The notes beneath the pieces were generated by a model, which did no database searches, had not been told where the DNA came from, and saw only the letters and a list, made by a program, of their open reading frames with translations. A program made the translations under genes and the position numbers. From assembly GCF_003094615.1 (NCBI RefSeq), contig NZ_QDKO01000009.1:62001-126000 (forward strand): a stretch of DNA of 64,000 nt. Reading direction: 5' to 3'. Source of the stretch: Caulobacter radicis (GTDB lineage: Bacteria; Pseudomonadota; Alphaproteobacteria; Caulobacterales; Caulobacteraceae). This document shows, piece by piece, positions 35,797 to 42,421 of this stretch (positions within the stretch are counted from its first letter, which is position 1; each line of letters begins with the position of its first letter).

Positions 35797-35914
35797 CGTC
35801 ATCCCGGAAAGCCCGCAGGGCTTCTCCGGGAACCAGGGGACTGGGCGCGGCGGATGGTCCTCCACCCAAGCGGTCGCGAGCGTTTTGCGGCGGCCCTTCG
35901 TCCGGGATGACGGG
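35797..35914. repeat. palindromic intergenic repeat, type D copy 2
   Basis: Inverted ends CGTCATCCCGGA and TCCGGGATGACGG enclose a further hairpin (AAAGCCCGCAGGGCTTCTC). Same class as 33891-33937; the two copies flank the metQ neighbourhood. Confidence 0.8.
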
Positions 35915-35992
35915 CGTTGGGCATAAGGGGCGAACACCCACTCGACAACCTCTGATTGCTAAGCTCTAATCGGCCTCTCGCAGAGGGGCGCG

Positions 35993-36766
35993 ATGGTCAG
36001 CGGCAAGTCCTTGAAGGTCTCGGAGGCCGCGCCGCCCGTGCTCCAGGCGGCGGAGCCGGCCAGGACCGGCAAGCCGAGCAAGGCCGCGCTGGTCGCCGCC
36101 CACCACTCCGGACATCGCGAGCGCCTGCGCGAGCGGGCCAGGGCCGGCGGCCTGGCGGCTCTGCCCGACTACGAATTGCTCGAACTCTATCTCTTCCGCA
36201 GCCTGCCGCGCGGCGACGTCAAACCCCTCGCCAAGGCGTTGCTGGGCCGGTTCGGCTCGTTCGCCGGCGTGCTGGGCGCCACCGTCGAGGAGCTGAAGAC
36301 CGTGCCCGGCGTCGGCGAGACGGCGGCGGTAGACCTGAAGATCCTGCACGAGGCGACCCTGCGGGCCGGGCGCGAAGGCATCACCAAGCGGCCGGTGATC
36401 TCGTCCTGGACGGCGCTCCTGGGCTATGTGCGCGTGGCCCTGGCCAACGAGTCCCGCGAGCAGTTCCGCGTGCTGTTCCTCGACAAGAAGAACCAGCTGA
36501 TCGCCGACGAGGTGATGAACCACGGCACGGTCGATCACGCGCCGGTCTATCCGCGCGAGGTGATGCGCCGGGCGCTGGAGCTTTCCAGCTCCAACCTGAT
36601 CCTTCTGCACAATCACCCCAGCGGGGATCCGACCCCCTCGCGCCCGGACATCGAGATGACCAAGCAGATCATCTCGGCCGGAAAGGCGCTGAGCATCGCT
36701 GTTCACGACCACCTGGTGGTCGGCCGCGACGGCGTGGCCAGCTTCAAGGCGCTGGGGCTGATCTGA
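35993..36766 (+). CDS. radC: RadC/JAB-family protein
   Basis: A 257-residue protein of the RadC family. The N-terminal UPF0758 helix-hairpin-helix region has [13 protein letters not shown] and the Hh[17 protein letters not shown]. The C-terminal JAB/MPN metal site is [14 protein letters not shown], preceded by a conserved Glu region. Although named for a repair mutant, the true role of RadC is unsettled; the JAMM motif implies a metal-dependent hydrolase. GAGGGG lies just before the ATG. A small gene follows after one nucleotide. Confidence 0.93.
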   Translation: MVSGKSLKVSEAAPPVLQAAEPARTGKPSKAALVAAHHSGHRERLRERARAGGLAALPDYELLELYLFRSLPRGDVKPLAKALLGRFGSFAGVLGATVEELKTVPGVGETAAVDLKILHEATLRAGREGITKRPVISSWTALLGYVRVALANESREQFRVLFLDKKNQLIADEVMNHGTVDHAPVYPREVMRRALELSSSNLILLHNHPSGDPTPSRPDIEMTKQIISAGKALSIAVHDHLVVGRDGVASFKALGLI

Positions 36767-36767
36767 C

Positions 36768-37031
36768 GTGCTGCGCGTCCTGCTCGTCATCGTCGGGGTT
36801 TTGCTGGCGCCGCCGGCCGTCTTCTTCGGAGGCGTGGCGCTGGGCGTGCTGGAACACGGCTACGGCTGGTCGGAGATGGACTGGAACAGCGACGGCTGGA
36901 CCAGCTTCGGCGAGGTCATGGACGCGGCCGATATCGGCAAGCGCGGGGCGGTGGTCTGTCAGCGGATCTGCACCGAGTACTTCGCCTACAAGGACGGCCT
37001 GCCGGTCCGCACCGACTGCCCGCCGCCCTAG
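36768..37031 (+). CDS. small membrane-anchored protein with EF-hand-like loop
   Basis: An 87-residue protein from a GTG one nucleotide after the radC stop, so probably co-translated. An N-terminal hydrophobic segment (about 1-28) is a signal or anchor. [12 protein letters not shown] (about 38-49) has the D-x-N/D-x-DG spacing of an EF-hand calcium loop. Cysteines follow in [11 protein letters not shown] and near the C-terminus. No family is assigned. Confidence 0.68.
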   Translation: MLRVLLVIVGVLLAPPAVFFGGVALGVLEHGYGWSEMDWNSDGWTSFGEVMDAADIGKRGAVVCQRICTEYFAYKDGLPVRTDCPPP

Positions 37032-37125
37032 CAGTCAGGGCCGATCGCGCGAAGAAAATCTAATGTCCTTGACGAGGGGCGCGGCATTGCGGAGCTTGGC
37101 GGCATCAGCTGTTCCGGAGTGTTCC

Positions 37126-38343
37126 ATGCGTCGCCTGCTGTCAGTCCTCCTCGGCTCGGCCGCCCTCTTGGGCGCCGCCGCCCACGCCGCCGAGGCGCCG
37201 GTCTCCAAGACCGACAAGGCCTTGCACGAGCGCATCCTGACGCTGGACACCCACCTCGACACGCCCGAGCACTTCGCCCGGCCCGGCTGGAGCATGGTCG
37301 ACCGCCACAGCGTGCCGCAGGACTTCAGCCAGGTCGACCTGCCGCGCATGAACGACGGCGGCCTCGATGGCGGCTTCTTCGTGATCTACACCGGCCAGGG
37401 CGACCTGACCGCCGAAGGCTATCGCAAGGCCCGCGACTTCGCCCTGACCCGCGCGACCGAGATCCGCGAGATGGTGGCGGCCCATAGCGACAAGTTCGAG
37501 CTGGCCTATACGCCCGAGGATGCGATCCGCATCAGCAAGGCGGGTAAGAAGTTCGCCTTCCAGAGCATCGAGAACAGCTGGCCCTTGGGCGAGGACCTGA
37601 CCCTGCTTCAGACCTTCTACGGCGCGGGCGTGCGGATGGCGGGTCCCGTTCACTTCCGCAACAACCAGTTCGCCGACAGCTCGACCGACCCCAAGGGCAA
37701 GATCTGGAACGGCTTCTCGCCGCTCGGTCTGCGCTGGCTGGCCGAGGCCAACCGCCTGGGCGTCCTGATCGACGTCAGCCACGCCTCCGACGATGTCGTC
37801 GACCAGGCCGTGGCCCTGTCGAAGGTCCCTGTCATCGCCTCGCACTCGGGCGCCCGGGCGGTGTTCGACCATCCGCGCAATCTCGACGACGCGCGGATCC
37901 GCAAGATCGCCGAAAGCGGCGGCGCGATCTGCATCAACTCGGTCTATCTGCGCGCCTCGACCACCAGTCCCGAGCGCAAGGCGGCGCTGGAGGCCCTGGG
38001 CCGGGGACCTGGCGACGACGCCACCCAGGCCGACTTCGTGGCCTACGCCAGGAAGCGCGCCGAGCTCGACAAGAAGTTCCCGCCGGTCCGCGCCAACTTC
38101 GACACCTTCATGGACAGCATGAACCACGTGCTGAAGATCGGCGGCGCCAAGGCTGTCTGCGTCGGCGCCGACTGGGACGGCGGCGGCGGCGTCGAGGGCC
38201 TGGAAGACGTGGCCGACCTGCCCAAGATCACCGCCCGCCTGAAGGCGGCCGGCTATTCGGACGCCGACGTCGAGGCGATCTGGAGCGGCAACGTGCTGCG
38301 CCTCCTGGGCCAGGCGCAGGCGTATGCGAAGGGGGCGAAGTAG
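37126..38343 (+). CDS. secreted membrane dipeptidase (M19 family)
   Basis: A 405-residue zinc dipeptidase of the renal dipeptidase family with a signal peptide (about 1-21, ending AHAAEA). Metal/active-site pieces are LDTHLDTP (H-x-D), SIENSWPL (bridging Glu), IDVSHAS and IASHSGAR (His ligands), and GADWDGGGG. It hydrolyses dipeptides, often including D-residues, in the periplasm. The ATG at 37126 is supported by CCGGAG 7 nt upstream; the long upstream frame is not coding. A type B repeat begins 10 nt after its stop. Confidence 0.93.
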   Translation: MRRLLSVLLGSAALLGAAAHAAEAPVSKTDKALHERILTLDTHLDTPEHFARPGWSMVDRHSVPQDFSQVDLPRMNDGGLDGGFFVIYTGQGDLTAEGYRKARDFALTRATEIREMVAAHSDKFELAYTPEDAIRISKAGKKFAFQSIENSWPLGEDLTLLQTFYGAGVRMAGPVHFRNNQFADSSTDPKGKIWNGFSPLGLRWLAEANRLGVLIDVSHASDDVVDQAVALSKVPVIASHSGARAVFDHPRNLDDARIRKIAESGGAICINSVYLRASTTSPERKAALEALGRGPGDDATQADFVAYARKRAELDKKFPPVRANFDTFMDSMNHVLKIGGAKAVCVGADWDGGGGVEGLEDVADLPKITARLKAAGYSDADVEAIWSGNVLRLLGQAQAYAKGAK

Positions 38344-38352
38344 ATCCCAATA

Positions 38353-38486
38353 GATCCTCCCCCTCTGGGGGAGGTGGCCCAAAGGGCCGGAGGGGGGACG
38401 TTTTCAGCTTTCGAGTTGGTTGGAAGTCATCACCGACTTCCCCCTCCGTCGCTCCGCGACACCTCCCCCTTCAGGGGGAGGATCTT
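38353..38486. repeat. palindromic repeat, type B copy 1
   Basis: A 134-bp element made of two C-rich hairpins, GATCCTCCCCCTCTGGGGGA at the left and CTCCCCCTTCAGGGGGAG at the right. It is near-identical to 55441-55579 and to the reverse complement of 42259-42391. Its right end supplies the last four codons and the stop codon of msrQ. Confidence 0.9.
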
Positions 38487-39235
38487 GTCGCTCGCCAAAC
38501 CCGCCACCCCAGCAGCACCGCCAGGATGCCCGCATAGACCAGCGGCGGGCGGTGGTCGGCCTTCACCAACAGGTAGTAGTGGGCCACGCCCAGCGGCACG
38601 ATCACGTAGATCAGCCAGTGCAGCCGGCTCCAGGCCGCCCGGCCCATGCGGATCACCCAGCCGTTGGTCGAGGTCACCGCCAGCGGGACCAGCAGCGTGA
38701 ACGCCGCCATCCCCAGGGTGATGAACGGCCGCTTGAGGATGTCCTTCCACAGCTGCTGGAAGTCGAAGAACAGGTCGACGCCGATGTAGCTGAAGAGGTG
38801 CAGCGACACGTAGGCGAAGGCGAACAGGCCGATGGTCCGCCTAAAGCGCACCAGGCGCGGTCTCTTCAGGATCACGGCGGCGGGGGTGATCGCCAGCCCC
38901 ACCAGCAGCAGCCGCAGGCCCCAGACGCCCAGCTGCCGCACCAGGGTCTCGATCGGATTGACGCCCAGGTCGCCGGTGAAGGCGCGGAAGGCCAGCCACG
39001 CCAGCGGCGCGGCGCAGGCCAGCCAGACGGCGGCGTAGACGAGGTTGTCACGGGTCTTGGAGGGGCGTTTCTTTTGAGCCCTTCCCCCTTGATGGGGGAA
39101 GGGTTGGGATGGGGGTGGCGACGGCGGCGCAGTCTTCTCGACGGCGGACGATCTATCGCCGGCCAGCGCCGCATCACCCCCAACCCCGGCCCTTCCCCCA
39201 TCAAGGGAGAAGGGGGCTTTTTCCGCGTCCTGCAT
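38471..39235 (-). CDS. msrQ: haem-binding membrane subunit MsrQ
   Basis: A 254-residue cytochrome-b-type membrane subunit that passes electrons from the respiratory chain to MsrP. Six helices begin at about residue 63 (NLVYAAVWLACAAPLAWLAF), with haem-ligand His candidates in YVSLHLFSY and SRLHWLIY and also in GVAHYYLL. The usual length is about 200; the extra N-terminal 55 residues (QDAEKAPFSLDGGRAGVGGD onward) are encoded by a palindromic repeat, and the RSSP end plus stop by another. The ATG overlaps the msrP stop by 1 nt, which supports this start. Confidence 0.88.
   Translation of the reverse strand: MQDAEKAPFSLDGGRAGVGGDAALAGDRSSAVEKTAPPSPPPSQPFPHQGGRAQKKRPSKTRDNLVYAAVWLACAAPLAWLAFRAFTGDLGVNPIETLVRQLGVWGLRLLLVGLAITPAAVILKRPRLVRFRRTIGLFAFAYVSLHLFSYIGVDLFFDFQQLWKDILKRPFITLGMAAFTLLVPLAVTSTNGWVIRMGRAAWSRLHWLIYVIVPLGVAHYYLLVKADHRPPLVYAGILAVLLGWRVWRATRSSP
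39077..39222. repeat. palindromic repeat, type C, inside the msrQ reading frame
   Basis: Two inverted halves (39077-39118 and 39173-39222) built on CCCTTCCCCCATCAAGGG and its complement, separated by about 54 bp. The whole element lies in frame in the 5' part of msrQ (minus strand). Confidence 0.82.
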
Positions 39236-40155
39236 CAATAGAACTTCTTCAGGTCCATGCCCCGGTACATGTCCGCCACCCACTCGCCATAGCCGTTGAA
39301 GGCCAGGGTGTCGCGTCGCCGGAACTCGCCGATGCGGCGCTCGGTGGCCTGCGACCAGCGGGGGTGGTCCACGGCCGGATTGACGTTGGAATAGAAGCCG
39401 TACTCGCGGGGCGCCGAGAGGTTCCAGGCGGTCGGCGGCTGGCGGTCGGTCAGGCTGATCCGGGTGATCGACTTGATGCTCTTGAAGCCGTACTTCCACG
39501 GCACGACCAGACGCAGCGGCGCGCCGTTCTGGTTGGGCAGGGTCTCGCCGTAGAGCCCGACCGCGATCAGTGTCAGCGGGTGGACGGCCTCGTCGATGCG
39601 CAGGCCCTCGCGATAGGGCCATTGCAGCACGTCCCAGCGCTGGCCGGTCATTTCCGAGGGCCGCATCAGGGTCTCGAAGGCGACGAACTTGGCCTTGGAG
39701 GTCGGCTTGACCGCCGCGATCAGGTCCTTCAGCGGGAAGCCGACCCAGGGGATCACCATCGACCAGCCCTCGACGCAGCGCAGGCGATAGATGCGTTCCT
39801 CCAGCTTGTTGGCCTTGATCAGGGCGTCGATGTCGAAGGTCTTGGGCGCCTCGCAGGCGCCGTCGACGCGGACGGTCCAGGGACGGGTCTTCAGCTTGCC
39901 GGCGTTCTCGGCGGGATCGCCCTTGTCGACGCCGAATTCGTAGAAGTTGTTGTAGCTGGTGACGTCGTCCTTCGGCGTCGGCTTTTCGGTGGTCGAAAAG
40001 CCCTTGGTGAAGGCCAGCGGCGCGGCGCCGGCCATGCCGCCCAGACCGGCGAGACCCAGGCCCGCGACGCCGGTGATGAACTCGCGCCGGCGCAGATAGA
40101 GCCCCCGGTCGGTGACGTCGTTGTCGGTCAGGTCGGGGCGGTGGCGGATCAGCAC
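39235..40155 (-). CDS. msrP: molybdopterin-dependent methionine sulfoxide reductase MsrP
   Basis: A 306-residue periplasmic catalytic subunit that repairs oxidised methionines in envelope proteins. The Tat leader shows RRREFITG (about 22-29) and AGAAPLAF. The sulfite-oxidase fold carries the Mo-binding Cys in [16 protein letters not shown]. The C-terminal [16 protein letters not shown] is typical. It starts at GTG 40155 with CGGAGA 8 nt upstream. Downstream msrQ is coupled through a 1-nt overlap. Upstream and co-directional, 51 nt away, lie the metal-sensor-like, anti-sigma-like and sigma genes. Confidence 0.95.
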   Translation of the reverse strand: MLIRHRPDLTDNDVTDRGLYLRRREFITGVAGLGLAGLGGMAGAAPLAFTKGFSTTEKPTPKDDVTSYNNFYEFGVDKGDPAENAGKLKTRPWTVRVDGACEAPKTFDIDALIKANKLEERIYRLRCVEGWSMVIPWVGFPLKDLIAAVKPTSKAKFVAFETLMRPSEMTGQRWDVLQWPYREGLRIDEAVHPLTLIAVGLYGETLPNQNGAPLRLVVPWKYGFKSIKSITRISLTDRQPPTAWNLSAPREYGFYSNVNPAVDHPRWSQATERRIGEFRRRDTLAFNGYGEWVADMYRGMDLKKFY

Positions 40156-40206
40156 GGGCGTGTCTCCGGTTTCAGTGTCGAAGATACGGAGCCGGACGCG
40201 GTTTGG

Positions 40207-40725
40207 TTATGTCCCGCCGTCGTTTTTTCTACGCGGCCGCTCGGGGCGATCCTCGCGGGGCTTCTGGCGCGGGGCGTAGACCCGGCGCAGGCCCTCGCCC
40301 AGCACCTTGCGCTCCTCGGGCGGCAGGCTCTCGGCGAAGGCGACGAGGCGGCCGTCGACCTTGGCGCGGACGCCGCTTTCCAGCGCCCGGGCGGCGGCTA
40401 TGCGGCGCTCGGCCTGCGCGCGGTCGAAGCGGCCGTCGGCCATGGCCTCGACCACGGCGCGGCGCTCGGCGCGGGCGGCCTGGGCGTCGGCGCGGTTCTC
40501 GAGCGCGGCCTCGCGCAGGCTGCGGCGCAGGGCGCGGCGCTGGTCGGGCGGCAGGTCGCGGCCGGCGGTCCACAGCGGCGGACGCTGGGCCAGGGCGGCG
40601 GCGGCCGGGGCCTCGCGGCGGGCCTCCTGGCGCATCCAGGCCGCGCCGGCGATGCCGCCGACCAGGAACAGGTTCAGCGCGCCGGAGACCACAAGGGCGA
40701 CGATCAGGGAACGGTTGGCGCTCAT
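40207..40725 (-). CDS. periplasmic heavy-metal-sensor-like protein
   Basis: A 172-residue protein with an N-terminal membrane anchor (about 7-29) and a helical, Arg/Ala-rich periplasmic part containing LPPDQRRALRRSLREAALEN and RFDRAQAERRIAAARA. This is the CnrX/CpxP-like fold (heavy-metal resistance family), whose members sense metals or misfolding and release an anti-sigma factor. No His/Met-rich metal cluster is evident, so metal binding is uncertain. The ATG overlaps the stop of the anti-sigma-like gene (ATGA). Confidence 0.8.
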   Translation of the reverse strand: MSANRSLIVALVVSGALNLFLVGGIAGAAWMRQEARREAPAAAALAQRPPLWTAGRDLPPDQRRALRRSLREAALENRADAQAARAERRAVVEAMADGRFDRAQAERRIAAARALESGVRAKVDGRLVAFAESLPPEERKVLGEGLRRVYAPRQKPREDRPERPRRKNDGGT

Positions 40726-41165
40726 AGGTCGGTCGCCTCATCCAGGAGCTCGGGCAGGGCCTCGGCCGTCGTGTCGGGTTCGGCGGGCTCATAGGCGGCC
40801 GCCAGGATGGCGTCGGCCCGGCGGTCCAGCCGCTCGCCCGCGCCCGAGGCGACGCCGACGGCGACCCCCGCCACGGTGGCGGCGGCCAGGCCCAGGCCCG
40901 CGGCCAGCCCCGCCCACCAGGCGCCGGTCGATCGGCGCGGCCTGGGCGCGGCCTCCAGCAGCCGGCCCAGCAGCGCGGCGTCGGCGCTCTGGGCCGGGGC
41001 CAGGTCGAGCAGGCGGTCCAGATCGGCCTCGGCGGCCAGCACCGCGCCCAGGCCGTGCGGATCAGAGGCGAGCGCGGCGCGGGCGGCCTCGCGCAGGTCC
41101 TGCGGCCAGCGGCCGATGTCGCCGCCATGGGCGGTCGCCAGTTCGGCGAAGCGGTCGGGGGTCAT
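40722..41165 (-). CDS. membrane protein, candidate anti-sigma factor
   Basis: A 147-residue protein with a soluble N-terminal part (TPDRFAELATAHGGDIGRWP), one membrane helix (about 82-107, WWAGLAAGLGLAAATVAGVA) and a short acidic periplasmic tail. Its place between an ECF sigma gene and a CnrX-like sensor, with a 4-nt overlap to the latter, fits an anti-sigma factor that tethers the sigma at the membrane. There is no zinc HxxxCxxC motif, so it would be of a non-ZAS type. The assignment is by context. Confidence 0.72.
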   Translation of the reverse strand: MTPDRFAELATAHGGDIGRWPQDLREAARAALASDPHGLGAVLAAEADLDRLLDLAPAQSADAALLGRLLEAAPRPRRSTGAWWAGLAAGLGLAAATVAGVAVGVASGAGERLDRRADAILAAAYEPAEPDTTAEALPELLDEATDL

Positions 41166-41187
41166 GGCCGCGCGCCCTCCCTCATGA

Positions 41188-41748
41188 TCATCTCACCGCC
41201 TCCATCAGGTCGGCCAGGGCCGCGCGCAGGGTGCGCCGCCCACGGCCCAGCAGGCTTTCCAGCGTCTCGACCGACACCCCCAGCAGGGCGGCGGCCTCCT
41301 TGTTGCCCATGCCCTGGTGGTGGCACAGTACGATCGCCTCGCGCTGGCGTTCGGGCAGGGCGGCCAGGGCCGCCTCGATACGGCCACCGATCTGGACGCC
41401 CAGCAGCGCGCCCTCGCCGGTGGGGCCCGCGTCGATCATCTCCGGCGGCTGCGCCATCGCCGTCTCCCGCCGTCGCCGCAGCCGGTCGCGGCACAGGTTC
41501 AGCGCCACGCGGTGCAGCCAGGTGTCGAAGCGGGCCTGGCCGGGGCGCCACGAGGGCGCCTGCTTCCAGGCCCGCAGGAAGGTTTCCTGGGCCACGTCCT
41601 GGGCCTCGTCCGGATCGGCGAGAAGCCGGCGGGCCAAGGCGAGGATGCGCGGCAGGCGGGCGTCCAGCAGCCGTCGCACGGCGGCCTGTTCGCCCCGTCC
41701 AACGCCTTCCACCAACGCCAGGTCGGGGTCTTCCCCCTCGCTCGCCAA
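41188..41748 (-). CDS. ECF-family RNA polymerase sigma factor
   Basis: A 186-residue extracytoplasmic-function sigma factor. Region 2 has ILALARRLLADPDEAQDVAQ and ETFLRAWKQAP with the following FDTWLHRVALNLCRDRLRRRR (about 33-97). Region 4 has ALAALPERQREAIVLCHHQG and GNKEAAALLGVSVETLESLLGRGRRTLR (about 125-178). The start is TTG at 41748, with AGGTGAGG directly upstream. It precedes the candidate anti-sigma and sensor genes, and likely drives its own operon and perhaps msrPQ downstream (inference). Confidence 0.9.
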   Translation of the reverse strand: MASEGEDPDLALVEGVGRGEQAAVRRLLDARLPRILALARRLLADPDEAQDVAQETFLRAWKQAPSWRPGQARFDTWLHRVALNLCRDRLRRRRETAMAQPPEMIDAGPTGEGALLGVQIGGRIEAALAALPERQREAIVLCHHQGMGNKEAAALLGVSVETLESLLGRGRRTLRAALADLMEAVR

Positions 41749-41782
41749 GCCTCACCTCGTCACGCCAAGCCCATGCCGGCCG

Positions 41783-42190
41783 TCACATCGCGGCCTTGGC
41801 CTTGCCGGCGCTGGCCTGTCGTTCGGCCGAGGTGAGCACGCCGTCGCCGTCGGCGTCCATCCGCTTGAAGCGCTTGGCCGCCATGGCCTCCAGCTCGGCG
41901 CGCGACAGGAAGCCGTCCTTGTCGGCGTCGAGCCGGCCCCACAGGCGCTCGCCACGGCCGGCCTTCGCGCCCTGGGTTTGGGCGCCGTCCGCCTTCTTCT
42001 GACGCATGGCTTCGAACTCAGTCTTGGAGAGCTTGCCGTCCTTGTTCGCGTCCAGCCTGGCCAGCATCTGGCCCGCGCGCTGGCTCTGGAAGGCGGCCTC
42101 AGTTGCGCCGGCCGGCTTGGTCTGGGCCTGGGCCGAGGCGGCGCAGGCGGCGATCGCGGTCGCGGCGACCAGGGTGGTGAACGTCTTCAT
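41783..42190 (-). CDS. secreted EF-hand calcium-binding protein
   Basis: A 135-residue protein with a signal peptide (about 1-22, ending ASAQA) and three EF-hand loops: DANKDGKLSKTE, DADKDGFLSRAE and DADGDGVLTSAE. All have intact acidic ligands at positions 1, 3, 5 and 12, so calcium binding in the periplasm is likely. GGAG lies 7 nt before the ATG. It sits 34 nt upstream of the sigma gene and is co-directional, making it the first gene of the possible EF-hand/sigma/anti-sigma/sensor/msrPQ string. Confidence 0.9.
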   Translation of the reverse strand: MKTFTTLVAATAIAACAASAQAQTKPAGATEAAFQSQRAGQMLARLDANKDGKLSKTEFEAMRQKKADGAQTQGAKAGRGERLWGRLDADKDGFLSRAELEAMAAKRFKRMDADGDGVLTSAERQASAGKAKAAM

Positions 42191-42258
42191 CGAATGCTCC
42201 GGGTAGATCCCTCGGGAGCTTCAACGGGGCAGGGCGGGGTTTCCGTCGTTGTGGTCGA

Positions 42259-42391
42259 GATCCTCCCCCTGAAGGGGGAGGTGTCGGCGAAGCCGACGGA
42301 GGGGGAAGTGGGCGGACTGTCGGCGCAGCGAAAGCTGAAAACGGCCCCCCTCCGGCCCTTCGGGCCACCTCCCCCAGAGGGGGAGGATCTT
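42259..42391. repeat. palindromic repeat, type B copy 2, inverted
   Basis: Same element as 38353-38486 and 55441-55579 but in opposite orientation: its right end matches the reverse complement of their left ends, including the CTGAAAACG/CGTTTTCAG junction. Confidence 0.9.
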
Positions 42392-42421
42392 GAGCAGCGG
42401 CAGCTGCCGCCGTCTCTCCCC

